Assembly: GCA_017591395.1 (NCBI GenBank)
Contig: WEDG01000704.1
Coordinates: forward strand, 30,769-94,768
DNA: 64,000 bases
Direction: 5' to 3'
DNA from: Schistocephalus solidus
Lineage: Eukaryota > Platyhelminthes > Cestoda > Diphyllobothriidea > Diphyllobothriidae
The notes beneath the pieces were generated by a model. That model worked only from the letters and a program-made list of their open reading frames with translations. It was not told where the DNA came from and ran no database searches. Both the position numbers and the translations under genes were made by a program. The first letter of the stretch is position 1; each line of letters opens with the position of its first letter. Shown here piece by piece: positions 45,735-56,689 of the stretch.

Positions 45735-46171
45735 TGAGCTACGAATCCTGATTCAATATTGCTGGAAACGAGGAATTTCGACTAAGGAGGCCGCAAAGGA
45801 GATCTGTGGTGTCGAAGGCGCAGAGGGTGTGGGGAAACAACTGTTTCTCGTTGGTAAAGGCGTTTCAACCCTGTTGACATAAATTTGGAAGACCAGTCTA
45901 GTTCCGGTCGACCATCAGAATTGAACAATGCGGACTTGCCGAGAACTCGTGATCTGGGAGCAGTCCTTTAATTCGGTCATAAAATGGTCTTGAGACACTT
46001 GCATCAAGTTGACTTTGTCCATAGGGAGCCCTAGCAAAACTCAAATGAGTTGACAGGCGCACAAACCAATTGAGGAGTTAAAATTTGTCGTCAGTTGTTA
46101 CAAAACCCTCGGAGCAATCGATGCTGGAAGCACATTGCGACGTCTGATGAGAAATGGGTTTAACATTGTCA
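45735..46171 (+). pseudogene. mariner transposase N-terminal fragment, left arm
   Basis: Reads ELRILIRYCWKRGISTKEAA, then a frameshifted continuation (HLHQVDFVHREP region) to the RQLLQNP/CWKHIATSDEKW region, where the arm ends. This is the paired helix-turn-helix DNA-binding part of a mariner/Tc1-family transposase. It is interrupted by frameshifts and truncated just beyond the first catalytic block. Inactive. Confidence 0.75.
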
Positions 46172-49100
46172 GCAGCGTTCGGTGAGCTCTAGTCGTGGAA
46201 GGTTTCGGTTTCAGGTTGACACAGTAGCTGACCAGTTGTTATTTGTAGTTAAGGTTTCGAACCGGCTATACTGGTATTTATCGGGATCGAAGACAAATTT
46301 GGAAAAGTAAGCGCAAGCAGCGCCAATAAAATACCTTCTGGCTGTTTATTCTCCTTGGTACCCTGATGCATATTTTCTGGACGAAATCTTAAATTTGCAA
46401 CCTGGCCTTAAGATGAAATCGTGCTGAGTACGCAGGTTTCAGAGGAGTCAGACAACGGCCGCGCAAGCCTGGTTGGTTGGATTGTATTCTACACATTTAT
46501 TCCTTCTATAGAAATTTTGAGCAAGGCAGCATCAGTTCTCCACCAACCCAGTGGCCTTACCGCCTGTAATGGCCCTACGGTAGGTCCAAACACGACCGCT
46601 GAGCCGTTACTTTTCGTCTTAAATTGGTTTTTCTTGTCAAATCCAGTCCGAACAGCCATAGCGAATAGCGGCTTGAAAGCCCTGGGATGACTTCTTTGCC
46701 GGTTTCATCCACATAGACTTCGGTAGAATCCTGTTGCTTCTACATCTGTGTAAAAAGGATTTTTATGTCGTGAAACATTCGCGAACTGTGCACTTTTCCA
46801 TCGTTGAGCATAAAGCAAAACACGAGCCTGAGGTTTCTGGCTTTCTTGGTGATGCACATAATCTACTGTTTCTCATTTCTCCTAATAGCTCGCCAGCACC
46901 CTAGTGTTATATCTGTGACACACGGACCGCGATCTGTTGTGTTACCTGGGTAGTCCCCCATGGCGTTTTGTGGAGCCAAGCCTAACACGTGGTGGAGAAA
47001 ATTTAACGAATATAGCTCTGACGCACGCCGTTCACGCTGATTATTGTTCGTGTTTTATAATAGAAGACATGAAACAGTCTGGGTATTATGGAATCTTGCA
47101 GTATGATCGACTGCAGGGAAGACTGATGAGCAGTGACGTGTGTGGGCAAAGTCAATGAAGCCGTCTAGAGGGAAATGTTGATAAAAACGGTGGTTTTCGA
47201 GCACCTGCTGAGGCGACATGATGATAAAACCCATTTACCTGGCCTGTCAACTGATGACGAATAGAATTGGTAGTAGTAAGACCTGACAATCAACCAGGCG
47301 TTTTATTGGATTAGCAAGCGAGGAGGGGCATATATCTGGCGCTCCGACTGCCCTATAACGTATCATAAGGCTCAAATTCACCACTGTGATATAGTTACCG
47401 TGAACTAGCAGTAAATGAGTTCATTTGTCACGATAGCCTGCTAGTAGATCCGATCGAGGCAAATGGTCAGAATAAACTTTCCGGGTGAATTTTGGGGAGC
47501 CACCTCTACCCAAAATTCCCGAGAACCCTCGTACACTATGCTCGAAACTCCTTTTGTGATCCATGCTATGGCATCTGTCGGAAATAATGAGCTGGTCTGA
47601 TCCTGATCTGGGAATAAGTATGCTAGGCAGGCACTTTAATCCTAAGCAGACCGGGATTAATCAGGCTTCCGGGGTGAATTTTTGTATTTACCTCTATCAC
47701 GACGGTCCCCGCAACTCCTATTTTACTGACTTGGTGATCTCTCCTCTCGGAAGAGAGGAGGCAAACGTTGTTTGCCAAAAAAACCTCTGTCAGTTATTGC
47801 CGAATTTACTTTTTACCACCGTCTCTGTCATTTGTCTGTACGGGCTAACATCAAACGCCCAACAAAGAGACGAAGAATTCACTCACAGTCCGAAAAGATG
47901 GCTGCACAGTTTTCAATATGCTATAGTCATTGTTGCCGCTGACTAATCCCGGACTGGATTAGACGACTCTTTAAATAACTAACTTTCGGACCGCTTTGCG
48001 CTTTTTTTATCAATATGATAATAGTACAAATTAACTGACCAGAACCTCACCTTTGACAGCATCACGTGCGCCCGGCATCGCTGCATACATTTTCTAACCT
48101 TTTATTCAAACAAATCGACCATATTAGAGTCAGGTAAGGTTTCTTGGCCGTGTCCGCACAAGTAGGTCGATGCGGGAGGCCCAAACTGGCAAGGCCCATG
48201 AGCCAGCTCATATTCTCTGTCGCAAACGTACGGAATTTCTCCTCTCATCCAAACCCAAATTTTCCCTTGTAAGACGCCTTAGTGTCACAAAACTACGGTA
48301 ACCCAACGCAGCGCAGCAGATGGGTATCATTGCAGTCAGTTGAGATACTTTCCGGACTCACCAAGTAGTGCTGCTCAGCTCAAAACGCTTGGAACGCTAT
48401 GCCCGGACAACCAAAGTTAGATCTAGCATCAATAATCCCACCAGCCTACTCCGGCGGTTGACGGCAAAGTCGGCCCGGGAATGGGAATTTTCATAAAGCA
48501 GGCCTCAATCACCACTAGCACTTGTAATATCCCCATCTTTCTGAGTCACTGTTGAATGCCTCGCACTACTTTACTTTGATAGGTACATAAAGACTTCCTT
48601 GTCAATAACTCAAAAAAGATTTGGTGTGGATGCGAGCATTCCAAGCTCCTTCATGCCTTCAACTATCAACTGATCTCTTCTTCTAACTTCAGAAGCGGTA
48701 TTCCGTTGCTGCCTGGCATGTGAATTTTCGTATTGCTCCTGCCTATGATTAAAATGCCGATGCAATACTGAAGATATACACCAACGGTGCGCCCGGAGTG
48801 GAGGGTATCGTCGCCAGAGCCTGTGAGTGCTGTGTCCAAACCCTGGCATCCTAACCTCATGAGACGAGTAAAGAGGCATGAGACGAAATCGTCTCTTATA
48901 ACTGGTATCAGCCTGCCTTGTGATAGTTCGTGAGAAAAAAGGTATAACGCCAATCCCACCGACATTGTTATGCAGGTGCTCCTTAGATGTGCACAAATAG
49001 CCGGACTCCCAGTTGGACTGGGGTACACCGACCCAATGTCGACAGTGTTGCAAAATGTCAATTTTTGCTTTCACCACCAGCGGTTAACGCTTGTCTTCTT

Positions 49101-49637
49101 GGTTCAGTTCGCTGCAGCACTGGATTTCGTTCACCGTGAATCGTTTTATTGGATAGAAAAACCAGGTGTTGTATGGAAAAAAGCACACTGTCTACTTTTG
49201 CTCCGTTTCTATGGGGTCCTGCTCCACAACAGTACCCCGACCGTTGTGCATCTGCTTTGGCATCGGACAGGCCTGCATCATGTCACCAACCCCGATTATC
49301 TACATCTATAAATTCGTGATAGGGTTTTACGTGTTGCTGACTGTGTCCAGTTTGCATATGCGTAGTGGTCGACTATATCCGTTTACTAATTGGCCGGCTT
49401 CGCTCTGCTAGTGCCAAACTGTAATGGTCAAACGAATGTGGTGTCGTTGGCAAGCGAGGTTTTCCGATCGATCACTTTATTCATAAACGTTGCGAAAAAT
49501 CTATTATCGTGCTGTAACTCTGACCAGGAGATGACAACTCTTGTTATAAATGACTATCAATTGGGGCGAAGATTCGCCAAACAGACCGTCGCCTGGGTCT
49601 GGAACTCCTGGAACCCATTTCTTTTGTCGGTTGTGAT
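46172..49637. other. Loop of the large inverted duplication, no gene recognised
   Basis: About 3.5 kb of single-copy-looking sequence. Open frames at 46421-46690 (+), 47563-47946 (+), 48610-49077 (-) and 48970-49311 (+) have no recognisable domain. Only the first few dozen bases left of 49637, on the minus strand, continue the right-arm mariner. Two small perfect hairpins lie side by side at about 47743-47775. Confidence 0.5.
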
Positions 49638-50110
49638 TGACAAGGTTAACCCATTTCTCATCAGACGTCGCAATGTGCTTCCAGCATCGATTGCTCCGAG
49701 GGTTTTGTAACAACTGACGACAAATTTTAACGCCTCAATTGGTTTGTGCGCCTGTCAACTCATTTGAGTTTTGCTAGGGCTCCCTATGGACAAAGTCAAC
49801 TTGATGCAAGTGTCTCAAGACCGTTTTATGACCGAATTAAAGGACTGCTCTCAGATCACGAGTGCTCGGCAAGTCCGCATTGTTCAATTCTGATGGTCGA
49901 CCGGAACTAGACTGGTCTTCCAAATTTATGTCACCAGGGTTGAAACGCCTGTACCAACGAGAAACAGTTGTTTCCCCACACCCTCTGCGCCTTCGACATC
50001 ACAGATCTCCTTTGCGGCCTCCTTAGTCGAAATTCCTCGTTTCCAGCAATATCGAATCAGGATTCGTAGCTCATTTTTATTCAAATATCGTAAATATATG
50101 AATAAATTTA
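49600..50110 (-). pseudogene. mariner transposase fragment, right arm
   Basis: On the minus strand: NELRILIRYCWKRGISTKEA, AKEICDVEGAEGVGKQLFLV, then after frameshifts LLQNPRSNRCWKHIATSDEK, WVNLVNHNRQKKWVPG. The Asp at 49662-49660 in the SDEKW motif corresponds to the first catalytic Asp of the mariner DD(34)D triad. The catalytic second half is lost, since nothing recognisable follows below about 49600. It extends some 40 bases further than the left-arm copy, placing the duplication breakpoint inside the transposase. Confidence 0.8.
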
Positions 50111-50308
50111 AGATTGGAACACTTTGTAAAAGATTAGTACCACCTTCATAAGAGGTGCAAGTATATGCAAAAACATCAAAAGGACGTGCGAATCTAGACG
50201 AAAACATTCAAGGGACATGTAAATATGAACAAGAACTTTAACAAGTTATGTAAAAATAATGATTGTCGCAGGTGCTGCAGAAATTTTATCCCAACCTAGT
50301 ATTTGATA

Positions 50309-50991
50309 GGGATGGCGTGTATGGCCACCTAAACAGGACACGGGAATAGGAACCGCCTTACCCGTTTAAAAAGGGCGCCTTATGGTAAATTTCAGGAAGG
50401 GTAAATATGCGCGTGTCTTACTGCTAACACTAACCTCAACATAAAAATAAACCGTCGCTTTAATCTTAACCCTACCCTAAACCAAACCCTACAGTTAACA
50501 CGAAAATAACCTTGACCCTCAGCCTAATCATGACCCTAACTCAAACTGTCACCTTAAGCACAAACCTAAATACCGAGTCTAATTTCACCGGAATCTGGCG
50601 CAAAGCTATGTGTAGTGTGGATGGTCTCCATTGCTGTGTCCTGTTAAGGCGGCCGTACCAGGCATCATTGCCCAGTATTTTAACACACCCTTGTTTTTCC
50701 TCTCTCACCATCGGCGCCCTTACTGCCCAGCCTTGAGAGTTTCCCTTCACGAACAAGCACGCAGTTTGTGTTTGCGTGATGATTAGGCTAACGGTTGAGG
50801 TTACTATGGGGTTAACTGCTGGGTTCAGGTTTAGGGTAGGGCTAGGGTTAATACTAAGGTGACTGTTTAGTTTTGTGTTGGGGTTATTGCTAGCCTTAAT
50901 TTATGGGTATATTTAGCCCTCCTGAAATTTACCGTAAGTGATTATACTTTAAGCCCGCGGGAATGGTTCCTATTCCCATGTCCTGTTTAGG
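50309..50991. mobile_element. Palindromic MITE-like element, right-arm copy
   Basis: The reverse-complement partner of 44815-45478, with the core at 50328-50991. The outer flank gggatggcgtgtatggccac at 50309 matches the extended end seen in the independent copy at 62434-62729 (ggatggcttttatggcc), suggesting that the real terminal repeat starts at ggatgg. Confidence 0.7.
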
Positions 50992-51796
50992 CGCGGACGT
51001 ACAAACCTCCGTACTATGCAGCCAAATCCTTTCATAAACAGTTTTTTCTTAAGTGAATACAGTAGTCTTTGAAAATTATTTTGGATTACATCTAGTCATG
51101 CGATCATATATTTGATAATGCCTGAGTGATACCTACCCTCGCAAGATCACCCCGTTCAGTATCTCTTAAGCCTTCATTGCATTTTCCATAATATGCATGT
51201 AGTCGTTTAAAACATAAGTCAGTCTCATTCGATTGGTTGCGAATAACGTAAACTTTGGAGGAGTTATGTCGCTCTCTTGTCGTAGACAAATACAGGCCAT
51301 GGTCAGCCACGACAACGTTATCGCCACCATCATCACTACCACCGCTGCTACCATCACGGACATGAATGTGATCTCTTGGATGGTGGTATCGTTATAAAGC
51401 TCGAGACACCTGTCCAGTCGTCATCAGTAACTTCGCAGAAGTTCCATTTGACCATAAACCTGAGCCATGGATTGATATTTGCATTGAAATAGGACAAAGA
51501 AAGCTCATATCTCACTCCCGGTCATGGCATAGGTTCTCCCACTCTTAATAAAGCGTCTATTTTTATACGATCATGAGTATTTTGTGAATTACGCCCGTTG
51601 CTTTGCGATCAGGGCTGATAGACTCAATGGTGAATCAGCAGGCTTTGGAGCATGTCAAGGCACTTTACTGAAAGTGAAATTAATACTTTAGGTATATATT
51701 TGAGGAGATACATTCGGCAAGCCAGGTCTTGAATTCGATATACACATGACTCGGGTTTGTATTTTCCACGCTTAAACCATACAAGAACCTTACTGT

Positions 51797-51829
51797 GGGG
51801 GGGGGGGGGGGGGCGGGCGGGGGGGGGCT
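51797..51829 (+). repeat. G-tract (G17-C-G3-C-G9)
   Basis: A guanine-rich tract able to form quadruplex structures. The equivalent position in the left arm (about 43993-44005) is only C4-G-C8 on the plus strand. Length there is unreliable in any sequencing technology. Confidence 0.8.
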
Positions 51830-52194
51830 GAACTCGTGAGGCTCGAAATTCGACCATATTGCGGTTTGCAAAAACATCGTTATCTCATGAAAACTCGATT
51901 TTCACCTTTTGCCTTGAGAAAGTCTTGGTAAGTAACCCGAAGATTAGCCTTTTTCTTGCCATCCAGTCGAACTATCGTGTGTTTATGTGTGCGTGCAGTG
52001 TAGTGCGGCGTGTAGTTAAGGTGGGCATCACCCAGGTAGCATTAGGTCGCTCCATCTGTCTCGCGCATGTGGTGAATGCTTCTGTGGCCGTCTCTAACTG
52101 TTATCCAACTCTCTTTACTGTGGCTCCTCATAGCTGGGCTCTTCCAGCAACCACACTCCGGGCAACCGCCACGGTCGGTGGGTTAAACCAGGTG

Positions 52195-52540
52195 AGGGTG
52201 TACGGTGCTGTGTGTGCCTCCACACCCGGTATGTCTGACTCCCGAAATTCCCACCACCCGTAGGCGGCACAGGCTTACTCGGGTCGCTAGCTCACTAAAA
52301 AAACCATAACCCATAGTGGAGTTCGGCAGCCGTTCGGTCTCCGGTGTTGTGTGTGCCTCCACGCCCGGTATGTCTGACTCCCGAACTTCCCACCTCCCCC
52401 CTCTCAAAAAGTCCTGCTGTGGGGGTGACAGCAACCCCGTAGGCGGCCCAGGCTAACTCGGGTCGTTCTCCCACTAAAACAAAACTGTGACCCATAGTGG
52501 AGTTCGGCAGCCGTCTGGGATGTCCAAGCAGCCCTATTTA
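52195..52540 (+). repeat. Repeated 5' units of the retrotransposon, right arm
   Basis: The plus-strand counterpart of the left-arm units. catagtggagttcggcagcc occurs at about 52312 and 52493 (181 apart), cgtaggcggc-caggct-actcgggtcg at 52258 and 52438, and tatgtctgactcccgaa twice. They sit immediately upstream of the retrotransposon endonuclease start at about 52722. Confidence 0.65.
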
Positions 52541-52721
52541 GGGACAGCACTGCTTGCCTCTTCGTGGACGAAGGGGCTAGAAAAGGTGCCCTAAAAATGC
52601 TCGGTAAGATGTATTCTTCAGCCGGCGACGGCTCGCAGCTCACAAAATACGCGGCCGTAAAACTCAAAAAACAACAATACACGCGTCCCCATCCCCGCGC
52701 CATACCCTCCGGGCTGCTTGG

Positions 52722-55700
52722 GTGAGTCCGCTCACATTATCAGCCTGGAATGTTTGTTCCCTTTTAGACAATCCGAGGAGCAACTGGACGGAAAGGAGGA
52801 CGGTGCTGGTCGCCCAGGAACTGGCGCGCTGCAAGGTGGACATTGCTGCCTTCAGCGAGACCCGATCTTCTCAGCAGGGTCCGCTGGAGGTGAGGGCTGC
52901 CACAATCATCAGCGCCTACGCTCCCTAATGACGAACTCCGATGCGGTGAAGGACAAATTCTACGATGACCTGCGCACCGTCCCGGCGACTGCGCCGAAGG
53001 TGGACAAGTTGATTGTCCTTTGTGACTACAACGCCCGCATTGGGCAATACACGCTGCCTGGCAGGGTGTGCTGGGTCCCCATGGTCTCGGTGGCTGTAAT
53101 GATAACGGTCTCCTTCTTCTGCGAACCTGGGTGGAACACCGTTTCCTGCTGACCAGCACCTTCTTCCGCCTTCCGACGCGGGAGAAGGCCACGTGGATGC
53201 ACCCTGCCGTGAACGTGGATGCACGGCGCTGGCATTTGCTGGACTATGTTCTCGTCTGGAGGCGAGATCGACAGGACGTGCTGGTGACCAAGGCGATCCG
53301 CGATGCTTATGGTTTGTCGGATCACCGCCTTGTCGTCTCCAAGATGAGGTTCCGAATTTAACCCTGACGAAGACCCCAAGGTAAACGACCACCAGGTAAG
53401 TTAAATACTCTTTTGTTTAACTTGCCTTCTCACTATTTTGATCTCAGCAACCAAATAACCCTGAAACTGGAGAACATGCATGCTCCAGATAATAACGCCA
53501 CCGTGGAGACACGATGGTGTCAACTGTGAAATGTCATCCAGTCCACCGCCCTCGAAGTCCACGGACGCGCACGTCGTCAACAGCAATACTGGTTTTATGA
53601 CAATGACGCCGACATGAGCAAGTTACTCGCGGAGAAGAATCGACTACAAAAAGCCTGCATTGACCTTTGGACTGATGCCATCAAAGCAGCCTTCTTTAGA
53701 TGCCGGCGCCTTGTACAGCAACGGCTGCGGGAGATGCAGGATGCCTGGATGATCCGAAAGGCTGAGGCAATCCAGGGGTATGCGGACCGCAATAAAATGA
53801 AAAACATTTTCAAAGCCACTAAGGCCATCTATGGCCCCATGCGTCAAGGGAACCGCACCGCTGCTCAGCTCAGACAGAGAAATCCCGAATTCTGAAGCAC
53901 TGGGCCGAGCACTTCAGGAGTGTCCTTAATTGCTCATCAGCCATCTCCGATGCTGCCATTGACCGGCTCCCTCAATTGGACACGAACAATGACCTGGATT
54001 TGCCGCCATCCCTAACAGAAACCATCCGGGCCGTGCAGCAGATTTCCAGAGGGAAAGCACCGGGATCCGATGGAATCCCACCAGAAGTCTACAAGCCCGG
54101 TTGGACCTGGCTGATGACAGAACTCACTACACTATTCCAGGAGATGTGGCGCCAAGGACAAGTTCCTCAGGATTTCAAATATGTGAACATCTTCCATCTT
54201 TACAATCGAAAGTGGAACCGGCAACGTTGTGCTAAACATAGAGGCATCTCATTGCTCGATATCGCTAGAAAGATCTTCGCCCGTATACTTCTCAATCGTC
54301 TGAACGGTCACCTAGAGCAAGGACTGCTCCTGGAAGCCAATTTGGCTTCCAACGGCAACGCGGGACAACCGACATGATCTTTGCAACTCGCCAGCTACAA
54401 GAGAAGTGCCAGAATATTCGAACCCATCCCTACACTACCTTCGGGGATGTGACGAAAGCCTTTGGCATGGTGAATCGCGACGGACTGTGGAAAGTCATGT
54501 AGAAATTCGGCTTTCCAGAGCGTTTCACGCACATGGTGCGTCAGCTTCATGACGGGATGACGGTGCGCGTCACTGACAACGGTTCGGTCTCCGAAGCATT
54601 CACAGTGACCAACGGAGTGAAGCAGGGCTGCGTATTGGCTCCCACCCTCTTCAGTCTCATGTTATCTGCTATGCTGATGGACGCCTACCGTGATGAGCAG
54701 CCTGAGATCTGCATCGCCAACAGAACTGACGGGCACCTTCTCAGCAGTCGGCGTATGCAGGCCCAAACGCGCGTGTCTACGACTACAGTCCATGGCTTGA
54801 TCTTCGTGGACAACTGCGCCCTCAGCACCATGACGGAGGAGGACACGAAAAGGAGCATGACCTCTTCGCTGCAGGCTGCACCAATTTTGGATTAATAATC
54901 ATATCAGCCAAAAGGGTGATCACGCACCAACCGTCCCCCAGCGCGGAATAAAATGCTCCCTGGACCAATGTCGACGTCGCTCAACTCAAAATACGGAAAC
55001 CTTTGCTTATCTGGGATGCACGCAGTCACGCATCACGAGAATCGATGACAAGGTTGCTCAAAGGATCCCCAAAGACAGCCTGGCTTTCGGCCGGCTACAG
55101 GCCTCCTTGTAAAATCACCACGGTATTCACCTGAATACCAAACTGAAGATGTAGAAGTCCGTCGTCTTGACGACACTCCTTTACGGAGCTGAGACCTGGA
55201 CCGCCTACTCGAACCAAGTCAGCCTCCGCAGAATACTGAAGCTGAGATGGCACGACAGGATACCGGACATGGAAGTCCTGGAGCGAACCGGGATCCTCAG
55301 CATCCACGCCATGCTGAGGCAAGTGCAACTGCGATGGAGCAGCCACCTGTTAAGAATGGACGACGAGCGACTACCCAAACGACTTCTTTACGGAGATGTC
55401 GCTACGGATGCTCGCCGACCTGAAGGTCAAAAACGACTCTACAAGGACACTTGGAAGAAATATCTGAAGCAACTGCAAATCAACCTGGTGAGCTGGGAGG
55501 ACCTCGCCCATGACAGACCAGCATGGAATAGATTATTGAAGACTGGGCAGCAATCTGTGAGGCCAACCTGTTCGCCGCTGCAAGGCCAAAAGGGTGGCTC
55601 GCATGTCACAAGCAGTGCAGATCAACACCGCCAATACCCAAACCCTGCAAACGTGCCCAGGCTGTCGAAGCACGTTCCGCGCGCGAATTGGCTTTGTCGG

Positions 55701-56500
55701 ATATCTTCGAACTCAATGCAACAACAATCCCACAACATCAACTTCTGTCATACCTGCCTCAGACCCCTCGACGATGACCTCTCTAACCACTGATATCCAC
55801 TTCATTGATGCCCTGCCGCCTAAGATCACAGACATTTTCCTCTGTCTTCCATCCATTGCGCCGATTACCGCGAATAACACCACTTGCCCCACTCCCGCCA
55901 CATCAGTAGCCACCTCCGACTACCTGCTACCTCCACCATAACCACCGCCCCCCAGTACCAGAGATGGGGACTCATTACTAATCTGTCCTCATTACGATTG
56001 CACATTCACCTCACGTATCGGTCTGGTGTGTCACTAGCGAATCCATCGCACAGAGACGGGCAAACTAGTATCTGGAGCACCAACACACAGAAGAGACCGC
56101 CGACTCCAAGGTCCTCACTGAACACGCGCAATCACTCATCGCATGGGCCTGATTGGCCACATGCGCATTCGCGTAAACGGAATCTATTGCGATGCCAACA
56201 CATCTTGCGATCACAGCAACACTTCCCGTAGTCCTCCTATGTTCTCGACTACCAGTACCACCAACAGAGCCCCACAGATTCATCACCTTCCGACCTATCT
56301 TGTTTTTATTGTCACCGCACATGCACATCGGCCTGGTCGTTCACTTGCGAATTCATCGCGCAATGACCAGGGAACCATTGCCAGGAGCACCAACATACAC
56401 CCACCGCACCCGAATCAACTGTCCACGCTACTTCGCACATTCACACACCACATGGGCCTAGTAGGTCACATCCGTCTCCATGAAAACCTGCAGTAGAACA
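52722..56500 (+). pseudogene. RTE-like non-LTR retrotransposon with C-terminal C2H2 zinc fingers, copy 3
   Basis: Domain order is complete but frames are broken. [19 protein letters not shown] (52730), [20 protein letters not shown] (53000), [40 protein letters not shown] and [10 protein letters not shown] (to 53361). Linker: FRCRRLVQQRLREMQDAWMI (53614-53895). RT: ISRGKAPGSDGIPPEVYK (54040-54090), a degenerate first catalytic block TFGDVTKAFGMVNRDG (54438), NGVKQGCVLAPTLFSLMLSA, and the catalytic box changed to FVDN (54803-54814). Thumb: [16 protein letters not shown] and [20 protein letters not shown] (55167-55400). The tail has C-x2-C...H-like fingers ([20 protein letters not shown] at 55640, and later THRMGLIGHMRI and THHMGLVGHIRLH), ending near 56495. 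The middle of EN between GPLE and ATIISAYAP is deleted, as in the left arm. Non-functional. Confidence 0.88.
55630..56496 (+). pseudogene. C2H2 zinc-finger tail of the retrotransposon
   Basis: Following the RT thumb there are at least four finger-like units separated by Thr/Ser/Pro-rich linkers: [20 protein letters not shown], a CPHYDCTFTSRIGLV-type unit at about 55985, THRMGLIGHMRIRVNG at about 56135, and THHMGLVGHIRLHENLQ at 56446-56496. In most units the Cys or His ligands are partly mutated. In the family these may bind nucleic acid and affect target choice; that is an inference. Confidence 0.7.
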
Positions 56501-56689
56501 CCGTCGGCTATACCACAACACTACATCTCTCCTCATCAGCCTCTGCACCTCACATGATCACACGCAACACCATTAAAAAACATGCCCTCGGTCTGCATAG
56601 CTGATTGAGAGGCAATTATTATCCTCGGCTCCTTCTCCATGTGGCTCCTCTGTTGCATGTGCGATCTGAGCTTGAAAATATCATGGGGC

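Larger units (their letters stand above)
42831..53000. repeat. Large inverted duplication: arms 42831-46171 and 49638-53000
   Basis: The arms are 3,341 and 3,363 bases and read as near-identical reverse complements, with scattered substitutions and small indels (roughly 96-98 per cent by eye), around a 3,466-base unique loop. Matching landmarks are ccttcggcgca at 42831 with tgcgccgaagg at 52990, the MITE cores at 44815-45478 and 50328-50991 (both 664 bases), and the mariner segments at both inner ends. The outer breakpoint lies within a retrotransposon endonuclease and the inner one within a mariner transposase. The retrotransposon and the mariner continue past the right arm only. The differences between arms, including a G-tract of very different length, argue for a real and not brand-new duplication. 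Confidence 0.92.

Noticed and set aside
48610..49077. 155-codon minus-strand frame in the loop as a gene
   Set aside because: No recognisable domain, overlapping open frames on both strands, and no supported splice sites.
42831..53000. Treating the large inverted repeat as certainly an assembly artefact
   Set aside because: Arms differ by substitutions, small indels and a G-tract length, and the loop is unique. An artefact is still possible, but the sequence alone favours a real duplication.
53395..53450. Intron-like segment (caggtaagt ... gatctcag) inside retrotransposon copy 3
   Set aside because: The equivalent stretch is coding in the family as I recall it (reading GKLNTLLLNLPAHRLQ), and copy 1 has a recognisable though mutated version at 2005-2060. 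A retrotransposon copied from mRNA should not keep an intron.
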